A DNA stretch of 64,000 bases from Chitinophaga japonensis (GTDB lineage: Bacteria; Bacteroidota; Bacteroidia; Chitinophagales; Chitinophagaceae). The stretch lies in assembly GCF_007830125.1 (NCBI RefSeq), contig NZ_VLLG01000007.1, forward strand, positions 1 to 64,000. The letters are read 5' to 3'. Each line of letters opens with the position of its first letter. Within the stretch, counting starts at the first letter, position 1. Under the pieces are notes generated by a model. The model ran no database searches. It was given only the letters and a program-made list of their open reading frames with translations, and was not told the DNA's origin. A program made the translations under genes and the position numbers. Shown here piece after piece: positions 19,538 to 28,524 of this stretch.

Positions 19538-20068
19538 TCAGGTAATTATAGCAGGTGGGAAATGAGATGCTGTTAAATGGCTGATCGGCATGTCCATTAA
19601 GATAACCCGGTTCAGCAGGTTAACGCGTACCAGTATTTTCTCCCGGTTCTTATGCTGTACTACCTCGCAGGTGAGGCCGGACAAGGGGCCTTCTTTGATA
19701 AGGAGTTTTTTACTGGGCTCAAAATAATCAGAGGACACTTCCAGGTACTTTCCGCGGCTGATCAGTATTTTGAGATTGCTGACGGTGTCTTCGCTTACTT
19801 TTGCGATCTGCTTTCCAAACTTTACGTATTGCAATACCCCTTCTACATCAAGGCCCTTATAGTAGTCCTGTAGCTGTTGCAGGTAAATAAATACATAAGA
19901 GGGGAAAAGCGGCGCTTCCACCATTTTCTTCCGGTCATTCCAATTGCGAAGGATATTTACGGTGGGCAAATAAAACATGATGCTTTCTTCAGAGAGACGG
20001 TCTGCCACTTTCTTTTCACGGCGAGGCTTTGTGTAGAGTAAATACCAGCCTGAGACAAAATTACTCAT
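19538..20068 (-). CDS. UpxY-type NusG-like transcription antiterminator
   Basis: A NusG-paralogue of about 176 residues from the ATG at 20068. A start at 20113 would add 15 residues (MLPAVAIALSCKK...) that do not belong to the family, so the later start is preferred. The NGN domain opens with GWYLLYTKPRREKKVADRL and contains PLFPSYVFIYL; the C-terminal part (KLLIKEGPLSG ... VRVNLLNR) is a KOW domain. In Bacteroides, UpxY proteins are the first product of long capsule operons and stop premature termination in their own operon; LoaP does the same for some antibiotic operons in Firmicutes. Being first in an operon of more than 20 kb, this protein most likely keeps RNA polymerase going to the distal NRPS genes. 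It is preceded by about 800 bp without a gene. Confidence 0.92.
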   Translation of the reverse strand: MSNFVSGWYLLYTKPRREKKVADRLSEESIMFYLPTVNILRNWNDRKKMVEAPLFPSYVFIYLQQLQDYYKGLDVEGVLQYVKFGKQIAKVSEDTVSNLKILISRGKYLEVSSDYFEPSKKLLIKEGPLSGLTCEVVQHKNREKILVRVNLLNRVILMDMPISHLTASHFPPAIIT

Positions 20069-20210
20069 TGTGTATTTTTTACAGGATAAAGCTATCGCTA
20101 CAGCAGGTAACAATTCCTTACTGCAAGCGGTAATAGGGTTACTGAGTGCTCCCGGCCTAGTCAGGGACTATGGGAACATTTCTGCTGGCTACGGTGATCA
20201 ATGGTTTGAA

Positions 20211-20218
20211 CAAACATA
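20211..20218 (-). promoter_or_regulatory. Candidate -7 box for the NRPS operon
   Basis: Read on the minus strand this is TATGTTTG, a full match to the Bacteroidota -7 consensus TAnnTTTG, 143 nt before the UpxY-like start. No TTTG lies at the expected 19-nt spacing upstream, so the promoter would be weak or need an activator. It is the only exact match I found between the divergent genes on this strand. The implied leader of about 135 nt could hold the RNA site recognised by the antiterminator. Confidence 0.35.
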
Positions 20219-20810
20219 ACTAATGAAAGGAAAGATAACACTACTGCAACAGCATACCTGGCTGCTGCAAAACGAAACAGTTAATAAAAACGGGAATTTC
20301 AACTAAAGTTGTGTGAATGGATGTCCATACTTAAAAGGTTACTGTCCAATTCCTGAGGCAAATACTTTTTAATGATTATTTTGATAGTTAACCGGTAAAT
20401 GCAGCTACCGCTACAATAAGTACAATTACTTAAGGTAAAAGAAAAAAAGGTAAGATGGAATGCCTGAACTTACTCAATGCAAGTAACAAACAAAATTTTG
20501 AGATTCGCAGTTGGCATCTCTCTGGTTAGGTAACTTTTATGTTAGTATTAGTCAAACTCTGAACAATTACAAACATTGTGACGAATTTAATCGAATTATT
20601 TTAAAAAAGGAAATTTTTTGGCTGCTTATTTGAAATTAATGTCCACTTAACATTTAACCCGTTCATTTCCGCATGATACACCGGCTATCATGAGTCCCGT
20701 CAGTGCAATCGTTTGCGTAAAAAGCTTTGCTAAAATTTGGCCAACCGTTTAGCAGGGCTTACTTTTACCGGGTATTATGGACCTGAGTACCATAACGTGG
20801 AATTTAGCAC

Positions 20811-20836
20811 AAAAGGTCGAACTCTTTCGACCTTTT
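20811..20836 (+). terminator. Perfect 10-bp hairpin with T-run just before the hybrid regulator
   Basis: Arms AAAAGGTCGA (20811-20820) and TCGACCTTTT (20827-20836) are exact complements with a 6-nt loop; on the plus strand the second arm runs into TTTTTACTTT. It looks like an intrinsic terminator placed 26 nt upstream of the ATG of the regulator at 20863. It could stop readthrough, act as an attenuator in the leader, or be a protein-binding palindrome. The sequence does not decide between these. Confidence 0.5.
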
Positions 20837-20862
20837 TACTTTAATTTACGGCGGAACAAACA

Positions 20863-23800
20863 ATGAGTACCAGAGCCGTCACATTATTCCTGCTGGCCTG
20901 CCTGCAGGTTTTAGCTGTATATCCGCAACCACCACAACAATACCAGTTTACCCGCGTGGATACGGACAGGGGACTGTCCAACAACGAGATCAATTGCATT
21001 TTCAAGGATAGCAAGGGATTCATGTGGTTTGGCACCACCTCCGGCCTGAACCGTTATGACGGCTACCAGTTCCGGATCTTCCGGCATGACCTGCGGGACT
21101 CCACTTCCCTGCCGGACAATTTCATTGAAAAGATCGTGGAGGGGCCGGACAGCCTCTTGTGGATCTCTACCCGGGAAGGACAGCACCTGTATGACCCTGC
21201 CCGGGATGTTTTCCGGCGCAGCGTGCAAGCGCCGCTGCAGGCCATGGGCATTCCCGGGGAAGCAGTGAATGACATTGTAAAGGACCGGCAGGGCAATTAC
21301 TGGTTCCTGCACCCTACGGCCGGCATCTACTGCTACCTGCCTGCCAGGCGGCAAACACTCCACGTGCAGCATATACCGGGCGACAGCAGCACCCCCTGCG
21401 ACAACAGCATTGCCGCCCTGGCCCCCGGTCCGGACGGGCATTACTGGCTGCTGCACAACAACGGCATCCTGGAAAAAATGGATGGCGCCACCCGCCGCAT
21501 TGTATACCGCAATGACCATATCTACGAACAGAACGGGAACCGGCAGCCCGGCTATGCCATGAGTGCCGACCGGGAAGGCGACCTGTGGATATACAGCCTG
21601 CGCGAAGCGCGGGGTATCTGGCATTTCCGGCAGGACAGCCGCCGTTTTGCACACTATGACCAGAACAGCGGGCCGCTAAGGCTGAACAATAATATTGTAC
21701 GGGGCGTAGTGCAGGATAACCAGGGCCTGGTATGGGTGGGCACGGACCACGGGGGCGTGAACATCATTGACAAACAACGGCAAAGCATACACTACCTGGT
21801 AAACATGCCGGAAAATTCCAAAAGCCTCAGCCAGAACAGCATCACCACTTTATATAAAGACAATACAGGCATTGTATGGGTGGGCACTTATAAAAAGGGC
21901 GTGAACTATTACCATGAGCACATCGTAAAGTTCCCGCTATACCAGCACCAGCCCTACAATGCGCACAGCCTGCCCTATGATGATGTGAACCGCTTTGTGG
22001 AAGATGCCGCGGGCAATCTCTGGATAGGCACCAACGGGGGCGGGCTGATCTACTTTGACCGGCAGAAGAACACGTTCACCCAATACCGGCACAATCCGCG
22101 CGACCCGGGCAGCATCAGTAGCGACGTGATCGTGAGCCTGTGGATAGACCACCGGCAGCAGTTATGGATAGGCACTTACTTTGGCGGCCTGGACCGGTTT
22201 GAGCAAGGACGTTTTGTGCATTACCGGCATGACCCGGCCAACCCTGCTTCCCTGAGCAACAACAGCGTATGGGAAATATTTGAGGACAGCCGGCAGCAGC
22301 TCTGGATAGGCACCCTGGGCGCGGGCCTGAACCTGTTCGACCCGGCTACGCAGACCTTCCGGACCTGGCGGCGGGGCCAGCCCAACTCCATCCACTCCGA
22401 TTACATAGCCGCCCTGCTGGAAGATAAAAAGGGCCAACTGTGGATAGGCACGGACAACGGGATAGATGTGCGGCATCCGCAAACCGGGCGCATCACCCAG
22501 TACCAGCACAGCGACCGGCCCCACAGCCTGAGCAACAACAATGTGCTCTGCCTCTTCGAGGACAGCCGGGGCTGGATATGGGCCGGCACCCGCGAGGGTC
22601 TGAACCTGTTTGACCCGCAGCAGCAGCAGTTCCGCATTTTCCGGCGGGAAGAAGGCCTGCCGGACAACACGGTGCTGAACATACTGGAAGACAGCGCCCA
22701 TACCCTGTGGATGAGCACTCCCAATGGGCTGTCCAACCTGCGCATCACCCGGCCCCTTAACAGTAAGGAATACACGTTCCACTTCCGGAACTACGATGCA
22801 TCTGACGGATTGCAGGGCGCCGCCTTCAACGAGAATGCGGCGCTGCGTACCCGCCGGGGCGAGCTGGTGTTTGGCGGCGGCAACGGCTTTAACCTGTTCT
22901 ACCCGCATACCATCACGCAAAATAAAAATGTGCCGCCGCTGGTGCTTACCGATTTCCGGATCTTTAACCAAAGCGTGCAGGCCGGCCATAAAATAAACGG
23001 GCGCGTACTGCTGGAGCAGGATATTACCAACACGCGGCAGCTCACGCTGAAGTACGGGGAGAATGTTTTTTCCGTTGCGTTTGCGGCGCTCAGCTATTTT
23101 CACCCGGAGAAAAGCCGGTACGCCTACCAACTGGAGGGCTTTAACAAGGAATGGCTCTACACCGGCGGCCAGCAGCGCATTGCCACCTATACCAACCTGG
23201 ACCCGGGCGAGTACATTTTCCGGGTAAAGGCTTCCAATAATGACGGCGTATGGACACCACAGCCGCTGGAGCTGCATATTAAGATACTGCCTCCCTTCTG
23301 GAGAACGCCGCTGGCCTTTGCGCTGTACGCGCTGCTGATCATCGGCGCGCTGCTGCTGGCCCGGCGGCTGATGCTGGAAAGGGAGCGGCTACGTTACCGC
23401 ATTGCGCAGGAACGGGAGCAGGCGCAGCGCATGCACGAGCTGGACGCGCTGAAGATCCGTTTCTTCACCAATATCTCCCACGAGTTCAGAACGCCGCTCA
23501 GCCTCATCATCACCCCGCTGGAAAAGATCATCAAAAGCGCGGAGGAAGGGAGCATGAAAGGGCAACTGGAGCTGGTACAGCGGAACGCGCGGCGCCTGCT
23601 GAACCTCGTGAACCAGTTGCTGGACTTCCGCAAAATGGAAGTGCAGGAAATAAAGTTGCAAACCACCGAAGGCGATATCGTGCCCTTTATACGGGAGCTG
23701 ACCACTTCCTTTTCCGACCTTTCCGAAAAGAAGCAGGTGCAACTGGATTTCCAGAGCAACGTGAGCAGCCTGCCCATGCAATACGATGCCGACAAGATCG

Positions 23801-25005
23801 AAAAGATCATTTTCAACCTGCTGAGCAATGCTTTCAAGTTCACGCCGGAACATGGCAGCGTATCGGTAACGCTGCAACTGCAGCCCGACAAGGTGCTGGC
23901 CATTACGGTAAAAGATACCGGCATCGGCATCCCGCTGGAACAGCAGGAGCGCATCTTTGAACGGTTCTTCCAGCACGAGGGACAGGGCGCGCTGCTGAAC
24001 CAGGGCAGCGGCATCGGGTTAAGCATTACCCGGGAGTTTGTAAAGCTGCACGGGGGCGCCATTACGGTGGACAGCGCCCCGGAAATGGGCAGTTGCTTTA
24101 CCATCCTGCTGCCGGTGAGAACCGGCTCCGCTCCCCTGCCGGCGCCCGGCACCACTGCTACCGCCACCACCATTACGCCACCCGCACCGGCCGCCTTCCC
24201 CGACCCCGGCAGGCGGGCGCGCAACAGTAAAAAGCCGCTGGTGCTGCTGGTGGAGGATAACGAGGATTTTCGTTTTTACCTGAAAGATAACCTGGGCCTG
24301 CACTATCAGGTCATGACGGCGGAAAACGGGCAGGCCGCCTGGCAGTTACTGCAGCAGCACCGGCCGGACCTGGTGGTGAGCGATGTAAGCATGCCGGTTA
24401 TGGACGGGCTGGAGCTGTGCCGCCGCATCCGCGGACAGCAGGCTACCGCCCACATTCCTATTATATTACTAACCGCCCGCAGCGCGGAAACCGACCAACT
24501 GGAAGCACTGGAGCGGGGCGCCACGGATTTCATTACCAAACCTTTCAACTTCGAGGTGCTGCTGTCGCGCATCCGCAACCTGATCTCCCAGCAGGATTCC
24601 CTGAAGCAGGCCTTCCGCAAGCATATAGAGGCCCATCCCAGCGAGATCGCCATTTCATCGGCCGACGAGCAGTTTATCCAGCAGGCGCTGCAGGTGGTGG
24701 AGCAGCACATGGGAGACCCGGACTTTTCGGTAGAGGACCTGAGCCGCGCCCTGCATATGAGCCGGGTATCAGCCTATAAAAAGATACTGGCGCTTACCGG
24801 CAAAACGCCCATCGTGTTCATCCGCTCCATCCGCCTAAAGCGGGCGGCCGCGCTGCTGGAAAAAAGCCAGTTGTCCGTAGCGGAAGTGGCCTACGAGGTA
24901 GGCTTCAACAACCCGAAATACTTTACCAAGTACTTCAAGATGGAATACAACATGCTGCCTTCCGCTTACGGAAAGCGGCCGCCCGATACAGGGGAAGAGG
25001 CCTGA
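20863..25005 (+). CDS. Hybrid two-component system sensor/regulator (HTCS) of locus 1
   Basis: A 1380-residue one-protein signalling system. After a signal peptide (1-24) the periplasmic part is a two-propeller sensor built of Reg_prop repeats (for example MWFGTTSGLNRYDG, VWVGTDHGGVN), ending in a Y_Y_Y domain and a TM segment near 825-845. The cytoplasmic part has a HisKA domain with phospho-acceptor His873 in SHEFRTP, an HATPase with DTGIGIP, a receiver with Asp1174 in SDVSMPVMDG, and a C-terminal AraC-type HTH (about 1285-1380). HTCS proteins usually bind a di- or oligosaccharide and activate the adjacent sus-like genes. The SusC/D operon starting at 25609 on the same strand is the likely target. 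The NRPS operon is divergent and probably unrelated. Confidence 0.96.
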   Translation: MSTRAVTLFLLACLQVLAVYPQPPQQYQFTRVDTDRGLSNNEINCIFKDSKGFMWFGTTSGLNRYDGYQFRIFRHDLRDSTSLPDNFIEKIVEGPDSLLWISTREGQHLYDPARDVFRRSVQAPLQAMGIPGEAVNDIVKDRQGNYWFLHPTAGIYCYLPARRQTLHVQHIPGDSSTPCDNSIAALAPGPDGHYWLLHNNGILEKMDGATRRIVYRNDHIYEQNGNRQPGYAMSADREGDLWIYSLREARGIWHFRQDSRRFAHYDQNSGPLRLNNNIVRGVVQDNQGLVWVGTDHGGVNIIDKQRQSIHYLVNMPENSKSLSQNSITTLYKDNTGIVWVGTYKKGVNYYHEHIVKFPLYQHQPYNAHSLPYDDVNRFVEDAAGNLWIGTNGGGLIYFDRQKNTFTQYRHNPRDPGSISSDVIVSLWIDHRQQLWIGTYFGGLDRFEQGRFVHYRHDPANPASLSNNSVWEIFEDSRQQLWIGTLGAGLNLFDPATQTFRTWRRGQPNSIHSDYIAALLEDKKGQLWIGTDNGIDVRHPQTGRITQYQHSDRPHSLSNNNVLCLFEDSRGWIWAGTREGLNLFDPQQQQFRIFRREEGLPDNTVLNILEDSAHTLWMSTPNGLSNLRITRPLNSKEYTFHFRNYDASDGLQGAAFNENAALRTRRGELVFGGGNGFNLFYPHTITQNKNVPPLVLTDFRIFNQSVQAGHKINGRVLLEQDITNTRQLTLKYGENVFSVAFAALSYFHPEKSRYAYQLEGFNKEWLYTGGQQRIATYTNLDPGEYIFRVKASNNDGVWTPQPLELHIKILPPFWRTPLAFALYALLIIGALLLARRLMLERERLRYRIAQEREQAQRMHELDALKIRFFTNISHEFRTPLSLIITPLEKIIKSAEEGSMKGQLELVQRNARRLLNLVNQLLDFRKMEVQEIKLQTTEGDIVPFIRELTTSFSDLSEKKQVQLDFQSNVSSLPMQYDADKIEKIIFNLLSNAFKFTPEHGSVSVTLQLQPDKVLAITVKDTGIGIPLEQQERIFERFFQHEGQGALLNQGSGIGLSITREFVKLHGGAITVDSAPEMGSCFTILLPVRTGSAPLPAPGTTATATTITPPAPAAFPDPGRRARNSKKPLVLLVEDNEDFRFYLKDNLGLHYQVMTAENGQAAWQLLQQHRPDLVVSDVSMPVMDGLELCRRIRGQQATAHIPIILLTARSAETDQLEALERGATDFITKPFNFEVLLSRIRNLISQQDSLKQAFRKHIEAHPSEIAISSADEQFIQQALQVVEQHMGDPDFSVEDLSRALHMSRVSAYKKILALTGKTPIVFIRSIRLKRAAALLEKSQLSVAEVAYEVGFNNPKYFTKYFKMEYNMLPSAYGKRPPDTGEEA

Positions 25006-25065
25006 TTTAACAAAAGCTACCCTACAAATATTCAAACCGTACGCATGACGCCCGCGCGGTCTCCC

Positions 25066-25073
25066 TACCTTCG
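25066..25073 (+). promoter_or_regulatory. Possible -7 box for the 34-residue ORF
   Basis: TACCTTCG resembles TAnnTTTG with one change and lies 23 nt before the ATG at 25097. No TTTG is seen at the expected -33 position. Weak evidence, listed because it would give the small ORF its own transcript. Confidence 0.25.
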
Positions 25074-25096
25074 CGCATCGATTGGCACTAAAGAAT

Positions 25097-25201
25097 ATGT
25101 CCTCAAAGCGATACCGTCAGCACCGTAAATTATACCTGTTTTTAGAGATCTGCTTATACGCCCTGGTTACCATCGGGGTGCTTACCTTACTGTTGCTGTA
25201 A
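25097..25201 (+). CDS. Small single-TM protein, 34 residues (unannotated-type sORF)
   Basis: An ATG-to-TAA reading frame of 34 codons. The N-terminal 13 residues are strongly basic (SSKRYRQHRK), and residues 14-34 are an uninterrupted hydrophobic stretch ending in LTLLLL, so a membrane-anchored micropeptide with cytoplasmic N-terminus is expected. It lies 91 nt after the hybrid regulator and 407 nt before the GH31 gene. I recognise no family. A basic head followed by one TM segment is also seen in the 42-residue ORF of the second locus (45643-45771), though the two sequences are not obviously alike. Chance is possible at this length; the charge and hydrophobicity pattern argues for a real gene. 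Confidence 0.5.
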   Translation: MSSKRYRQHRKLYLFLEICLYALVTIGVLTLLLL

Positions 25202-25608
25202 ATGCTAACCATTCCTATGAACGCAGTGGACAGTGAAAACAGGGAGGGACGGGGCAATTTTCCAGCAACAATTGGAGGTTGCTCCCCTGACCTGTAAGAA
25301 ATTTCACACAGTATTGATAATCAATTCACTGCAGACAGGAAATACCTGCACAGGTTAACATTCTATATCCTTTCCGGTATCATTTGCGCCCCTTTTCCCC
25401 CCGGGTGGTTAACATATGCGCCCCCAATCAAAAACAATCCCGTCCCCTGCCATTGCACCGGGGCGGCTACATTTGCCCCCACACGTTTAAACTAAAACTG
25501 ATATTAGTTCATTCCTGCCCGGATGATCTATGATCCACGGACCAACGAGAAAAACTATCATCAGCCAGCACATTTAAATCGCTATTTGCCAGCATTGTAA
25601 TTAAATCC
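25202..25608 (+). other. Leader region of locus 1
   Basis: About 400 bp without a gene between the small ORF and GH31. It should carry the binding sites of the hybrid regulator, but I could not identify a clear direct repeat. A -7-like box at 25468-25475 is listed separately. The region is otherwise unremarkable. Confidence 0.6.
25468..25475 (+). promoter_or_regulatory. Candidate -7 box of the locus 1 GH31-susCD operon
   Basis: TACATTTG is an exact match to TAnnTTTG. Transcription would start near 25482, leaving a leader of about 127 nt before the GH31 ATG. There is no TTTG 19 nt upstream, as expected for a promoter that depends on an activator such as the hybrid regulator. Confidence 0.45.
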
Positions 25609-28467
25609 ATGTATATGATCAAAAAGAGGACCATTCCGGTGGTGTTATCCGCGTTACTGATGAGCTATTGCAATACCGGCAATGTAGAAAAGTTGCAGGA
25701 CGGGCTCCTGATCCACCTGCAACAAACGGCCGCCAACGGCCCCCGCCAGGTAAAGCTGCAAGTGATGACCGACCGGGTGATCCATGTATCTGCCGGCCCG
25801 GCAGATACCCTTTCCACTATCCCCAGCCTGATGGCGGTGAACAGCGGCGGCCCGGAGGTGGAGTGGACATCCGAAGAAAAAGGAGACACTGTTCTCCTGC
25901 AAACAAAAGTGATCACCGCGCTGGTATCCCGGCAAACCGGGGCCGTGATCTTCCGCGACAGCGCCGGCCATACCATTTTACAGGAAGCGGCAACCGGCAG
26001 CAAGACCTTTGAACCGGTAACGATCGACGGGAAGGCGCTGTACCGCGTGCGGCAGGTGTTCGAGTCCCCGGCAGACGAAGCCCTCTACGGCCTTGGACAG
26101 CCCCAGACCGGTGTGCTGAACTACAAGGGCCAGGATGTGGACCTTACCCAGTACAATTCCGTGGTAGCCGTGCCCTTCCTGGTATCCAGCCGCCACTATG
26201 GCATCTTATGGGACAACTATTCCATTACCCGCTTCGGAGACGACCGGCCTTATGAACAACTGGGCCGCCTGACCCTGTATGACCAGGATGGAAAGGCCGG
26301 CGGACTGACCGCCACCTATGCGGACCGGCAGCAGCCCAGCAAGGTGTACCTGCGCCAGGCGGAGAACAAGATCGACTACACGTTCCTGGCAGACCTGGAG
26401 TACATACCCGCCGCTTTCCCGATGGCGAAAGGACAGGTGACCTGGGAGGGCTCCCTGGAGCCGGCTGCGGACGGCGAGCATAAGTTCTTTATGACCAGCT
26501 CCGGCTATATTAAGGTATGGCTGGACGGACAACTGGTGCTGGACAAATGGCGCGAAGGCTGGAACCCCGGCCCCAGTGTATTCCGGCATATGCTGCATAA
26601 AGGACAGCGGCATACGCTGAAGGTGGAGTGGACCCCGGAATCCACCCAGGCCTTTGTATCGCTGAAATGGCTGCCGCCTACGCCCGACAGCCTGCGCAAT
26701 AAATGGGCGCTGACCTCTGAAGCCGGGGAAAAGACCGATTACTATTTTGTATACGGGCAAACAGCGGATGAAGTGATCAGCGGCTACCGCCACATTACCG
26801 GCAAGGCCACCCTGCTGCCCCGCTGGGCGCTGGGCTTCTGGCAAAGCCGTGAGCGGTACAAGACCCAGGAGGAAATAGAAAGCACCGTGCAGGAGTTTCG
26901 TAAAAGGCAGATACCGCTGGACAATATCGTACTGGACTGGTCCTACTGGAAAGAAGACGCCTGGGGCAGCCAGGAGTTTGACCCTGCGCGCTTCCCGGAC
27001 CCTGCCGGTATGATCCAAAAGCTGCACGACCAGTATCATGCGCACTTCATGATATCCGTGTGGCCCAAGTTCTATGAAGGCATTCCCAATTATAAACTGT
27101 TTGACGAAAAGGGATGGCTGTACAAACAGAACATCAAAGACCGGCAGCGCGACTGGATCGGCCAGGGATATGTGTCCACTTTTTACGACGCCTATCATGC
27201 GGATGCGCGCAAGCTGTTCTGGCAACTGCTGGACCAGCACCTGTTCAGCAAGGGCGTGGACGCCTGGTGGCTGGATGCCACGGAGCCGGACATCCTTTCC
27301 AACGCCAGCATCGAACGTCGCAAAAGGCTGATGAACCCTACGGCGCTGGGCCCCTCCACGCAGTACTTCAACGGGTATGCCCTGGCCAATGCCAGCGGCA
27401 TCTATGAAGGACAGCGGCAGGCCAAACCGGACCAGCGGGTATTTATCCTCACCCGCTCCGCCTATCCCGGCATACAACGCTATGCAGCGGCTACCTGGAG
27501 CGGCGACATTGCCGCCCGTTTTGACGAGCTGGCCCGTCAGATACCGGCCGGCATCAATTTCTCCCTGTCCGGCCTGCCTTACTGGACCACCGATATCGGC
27601 GGCTTTTACGTAGAGGACAAATATGACATGCCGGCCCCGCAGGGCGCGGCCCGGCAGGAGTGGCGCGAGCTGAACACCCGCTGGTTCCAGTACGGCGCTT
27701 TCTGCCCCCTGTTCCGCAGCCATGGGCAGTTCCCCTACCGGGAAATGTACAACATAGCGCCTGCAGACAGCCCGGAATACCAATCCATGCTGTATTACGA
27801 CCAGCTACGCTACCGCCTGATGCCATACATCTATACGCTGGCGGGCAACACCTACCATCATGACTATACGATCATGCGGGGCCTGATCATGGATTTCCCG
27901 GCTGATACCACCGTGCGTAACATCAAAGACCAGTTCATGTTCGGCCCGGCCCTGCTGGTGAACCCGGTGTATACCTACCAGGCCCGCAGCCGCAGCGTAT
28001 ACCTGCCGGCCGGCAATGGCTGGTATGACCTGTATACCGGCCAGTATAATGAAGGCGGCCGGCACATCACGGCCGGCGCACCACTGGAGCGTATACCCAT
28101 TTACGTAAAAGCCGGCAGCATACTGCCGCTGGGACCTGCACTGCAGTATACCGGCCAGCGCCCGGCAGATACCCTGACCCTGTATGTGTACACCGGGCAG
28201 GACGGGCGCTTTACACTGTATGAGGATGAGGGCCTGAACTACCAGTATGAAAAGGGGAAATTCAGCTCCATCCCCCTCTCCTACAATGAGGCCGCGCAAA
28301 CGCTGACCATCGGCAAGCGGGAAGGCAGCTTCCCCGGCATGCTGGAGCAGCGCACGGTCCGCGTTATAAAAGTGGGCAGGAACAAGGCCACCGGTCTGCA
28401 ATTTGACCAGGCGGCCGACACCACTGTAACCTATAACGGTGAGGAGCAAACGATCAATATCCGTTAA
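25609..28467 (+). CDS. GH31 alpha-xylosidase-type glycosidase with PA14 insert
   Basis: A 952-residue family 31 glycosidase. After an N-terminal lipoprotein-like signal (hydrophobic core, then SYCNTG) comes the GH31 N-terminal beta domain, interrupted by a PA14-like domain (about 250-350, with FFMTSSGYIKVWLDG). The (beta/alpha)8 barrel carries nucleophile Asp556 in WLDATEPD and acid/base Asp633 in WSGD; C-terminal beta domains follow. GH31 with a PA14 insert and this length is the architecture of alpha-xylosidases that trim xyloglucan oligosaccharides, such as BoGH31A and CjXyl31A. It is first in the operon with SusC/SusD, so it probably acts on imported oligosaccharides or at the outer membrane. 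An ATG two codons later (25615) is an equally possible start. Alpha-glucosidase activity cannot be excluded. Confidence 0.93.
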   Translation: MYMIKKRTIPVVLSALLMSYCNTGNVEKLQDGLLIHLQQTAANGPRQVKLQVMTDRVIHVSAGPADTLSTIPSLMAVNSGGPEVEWTSEEKGDTVLLQTKVITALVSRQTGAVIFRDSAGHTILQEAATGSKTFEPVTIDGKALYRVRQVFESPADEALYGLGQPQTGVLNYKGQDVDLTQYNSVVAVPFLVSSRHYGILWDNYSITRFGDDRPYEQLGRLTLYDQDGKAGGLTATYADRQQPSKVYLRQAENKIDYTFLADLEYIPAAFPMAKGQVTWEGSLEPAADGEHKFFMTSSGYIKVWLDGQLVLDKWREGWNPGPSVFRHMLHKGQRHTLKVEWTPESTQAFVSLKWLPPTPDSLRNKWALTSEAGEKTDYYFVYGQTADEVISGYRHITGKATLLPRWALGFWQSRERYKTQEEIESTVQEFRKRQIPLDNIVLDWSYWKEDAWGSQEFDPARFPDPAGMIQKLHDQYHAHFMISVWPKFYEGIPNYKLFDEKGWLYKQNIKDRQRDWIGQGYVSTFYDAYHADARKLFWQLLDQHLFSKGVDAWWLDATEPDILSNASIERRKRLMNPTALGPSTQYFNGYALANASGIYEGQRQAKPDQRVFILTRSAYPGIQRYAAATWSGDIAARFDELARQIPAGINFSLSGLPYWTTDIGGFYVEDKYDMPAPQGAARQEWRELNTRWFQYGAFCPLFRSHGQFPYREMYNIAPADSPEYQSMLYYDQLRYRLMPYIYTLAGNTYHHDYTIMRGLIMDFPADTTVRNIKDQFMFGPALLVNPVYTYQARSRSVYLPAGNGWYDLYTGQYNEGGRHITAGAPLERIPIYVKAGSILPLGPALQYTGQRPADTLTLYVYTGQDGRFTLYEDEGLNYQYEKGKFSSIPLSYNEAAQTLTIGKREGSFPGMLEQRTVRVIKVGRNKATGLQFDQAADTTVTYNGEEQTINIR

Positions 28468-28524
28468 CAGGTCTATTATCTCTATACCTATTATTACCCA
28501 ATAAGACAATCAAACAGATTTCAC

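Larger units (their letters stand above)
20069..20862. other. AT-rich 794-bp divergent intergenic region
   Basis: This region separates the minus-strand NRPS operon from the plus-strand hybrid regulator. No credible ORF is present. It is clearly more AT-rich than its neighbours. It holds the candidate minus-strand -7 box at 20211-20218. A plus-strand promoter-like pair (TTTG at 20712-20715, TAAAATTTG at 20731-20739) has slightly wrong spacing. The hairpin at 20811-20836 is described separately. The rest shows nothing I can name. Confidence 0.6.

Noticed and set aside
20069..20113. N-terminal extension of the UpxY-like protein from an ATG at 20113
   Set aside because: The extra 15 residues do not fit the family; the NGN domain starts right after the ATG at 20068.
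22162..23277. Long minus-strand frame (371 codons) opposite the first hybrid regulator
   Set aside because: It mirrors a strong, fully domain-annotated plus-strand gene and has a repetitive composition with no domain.
26206..27783. 525-codon minus-strand frame opposite GH31
   Set aside because: Antisense shadow of a GC-rich gene whose catalytic motifs are intact on the plus strand.
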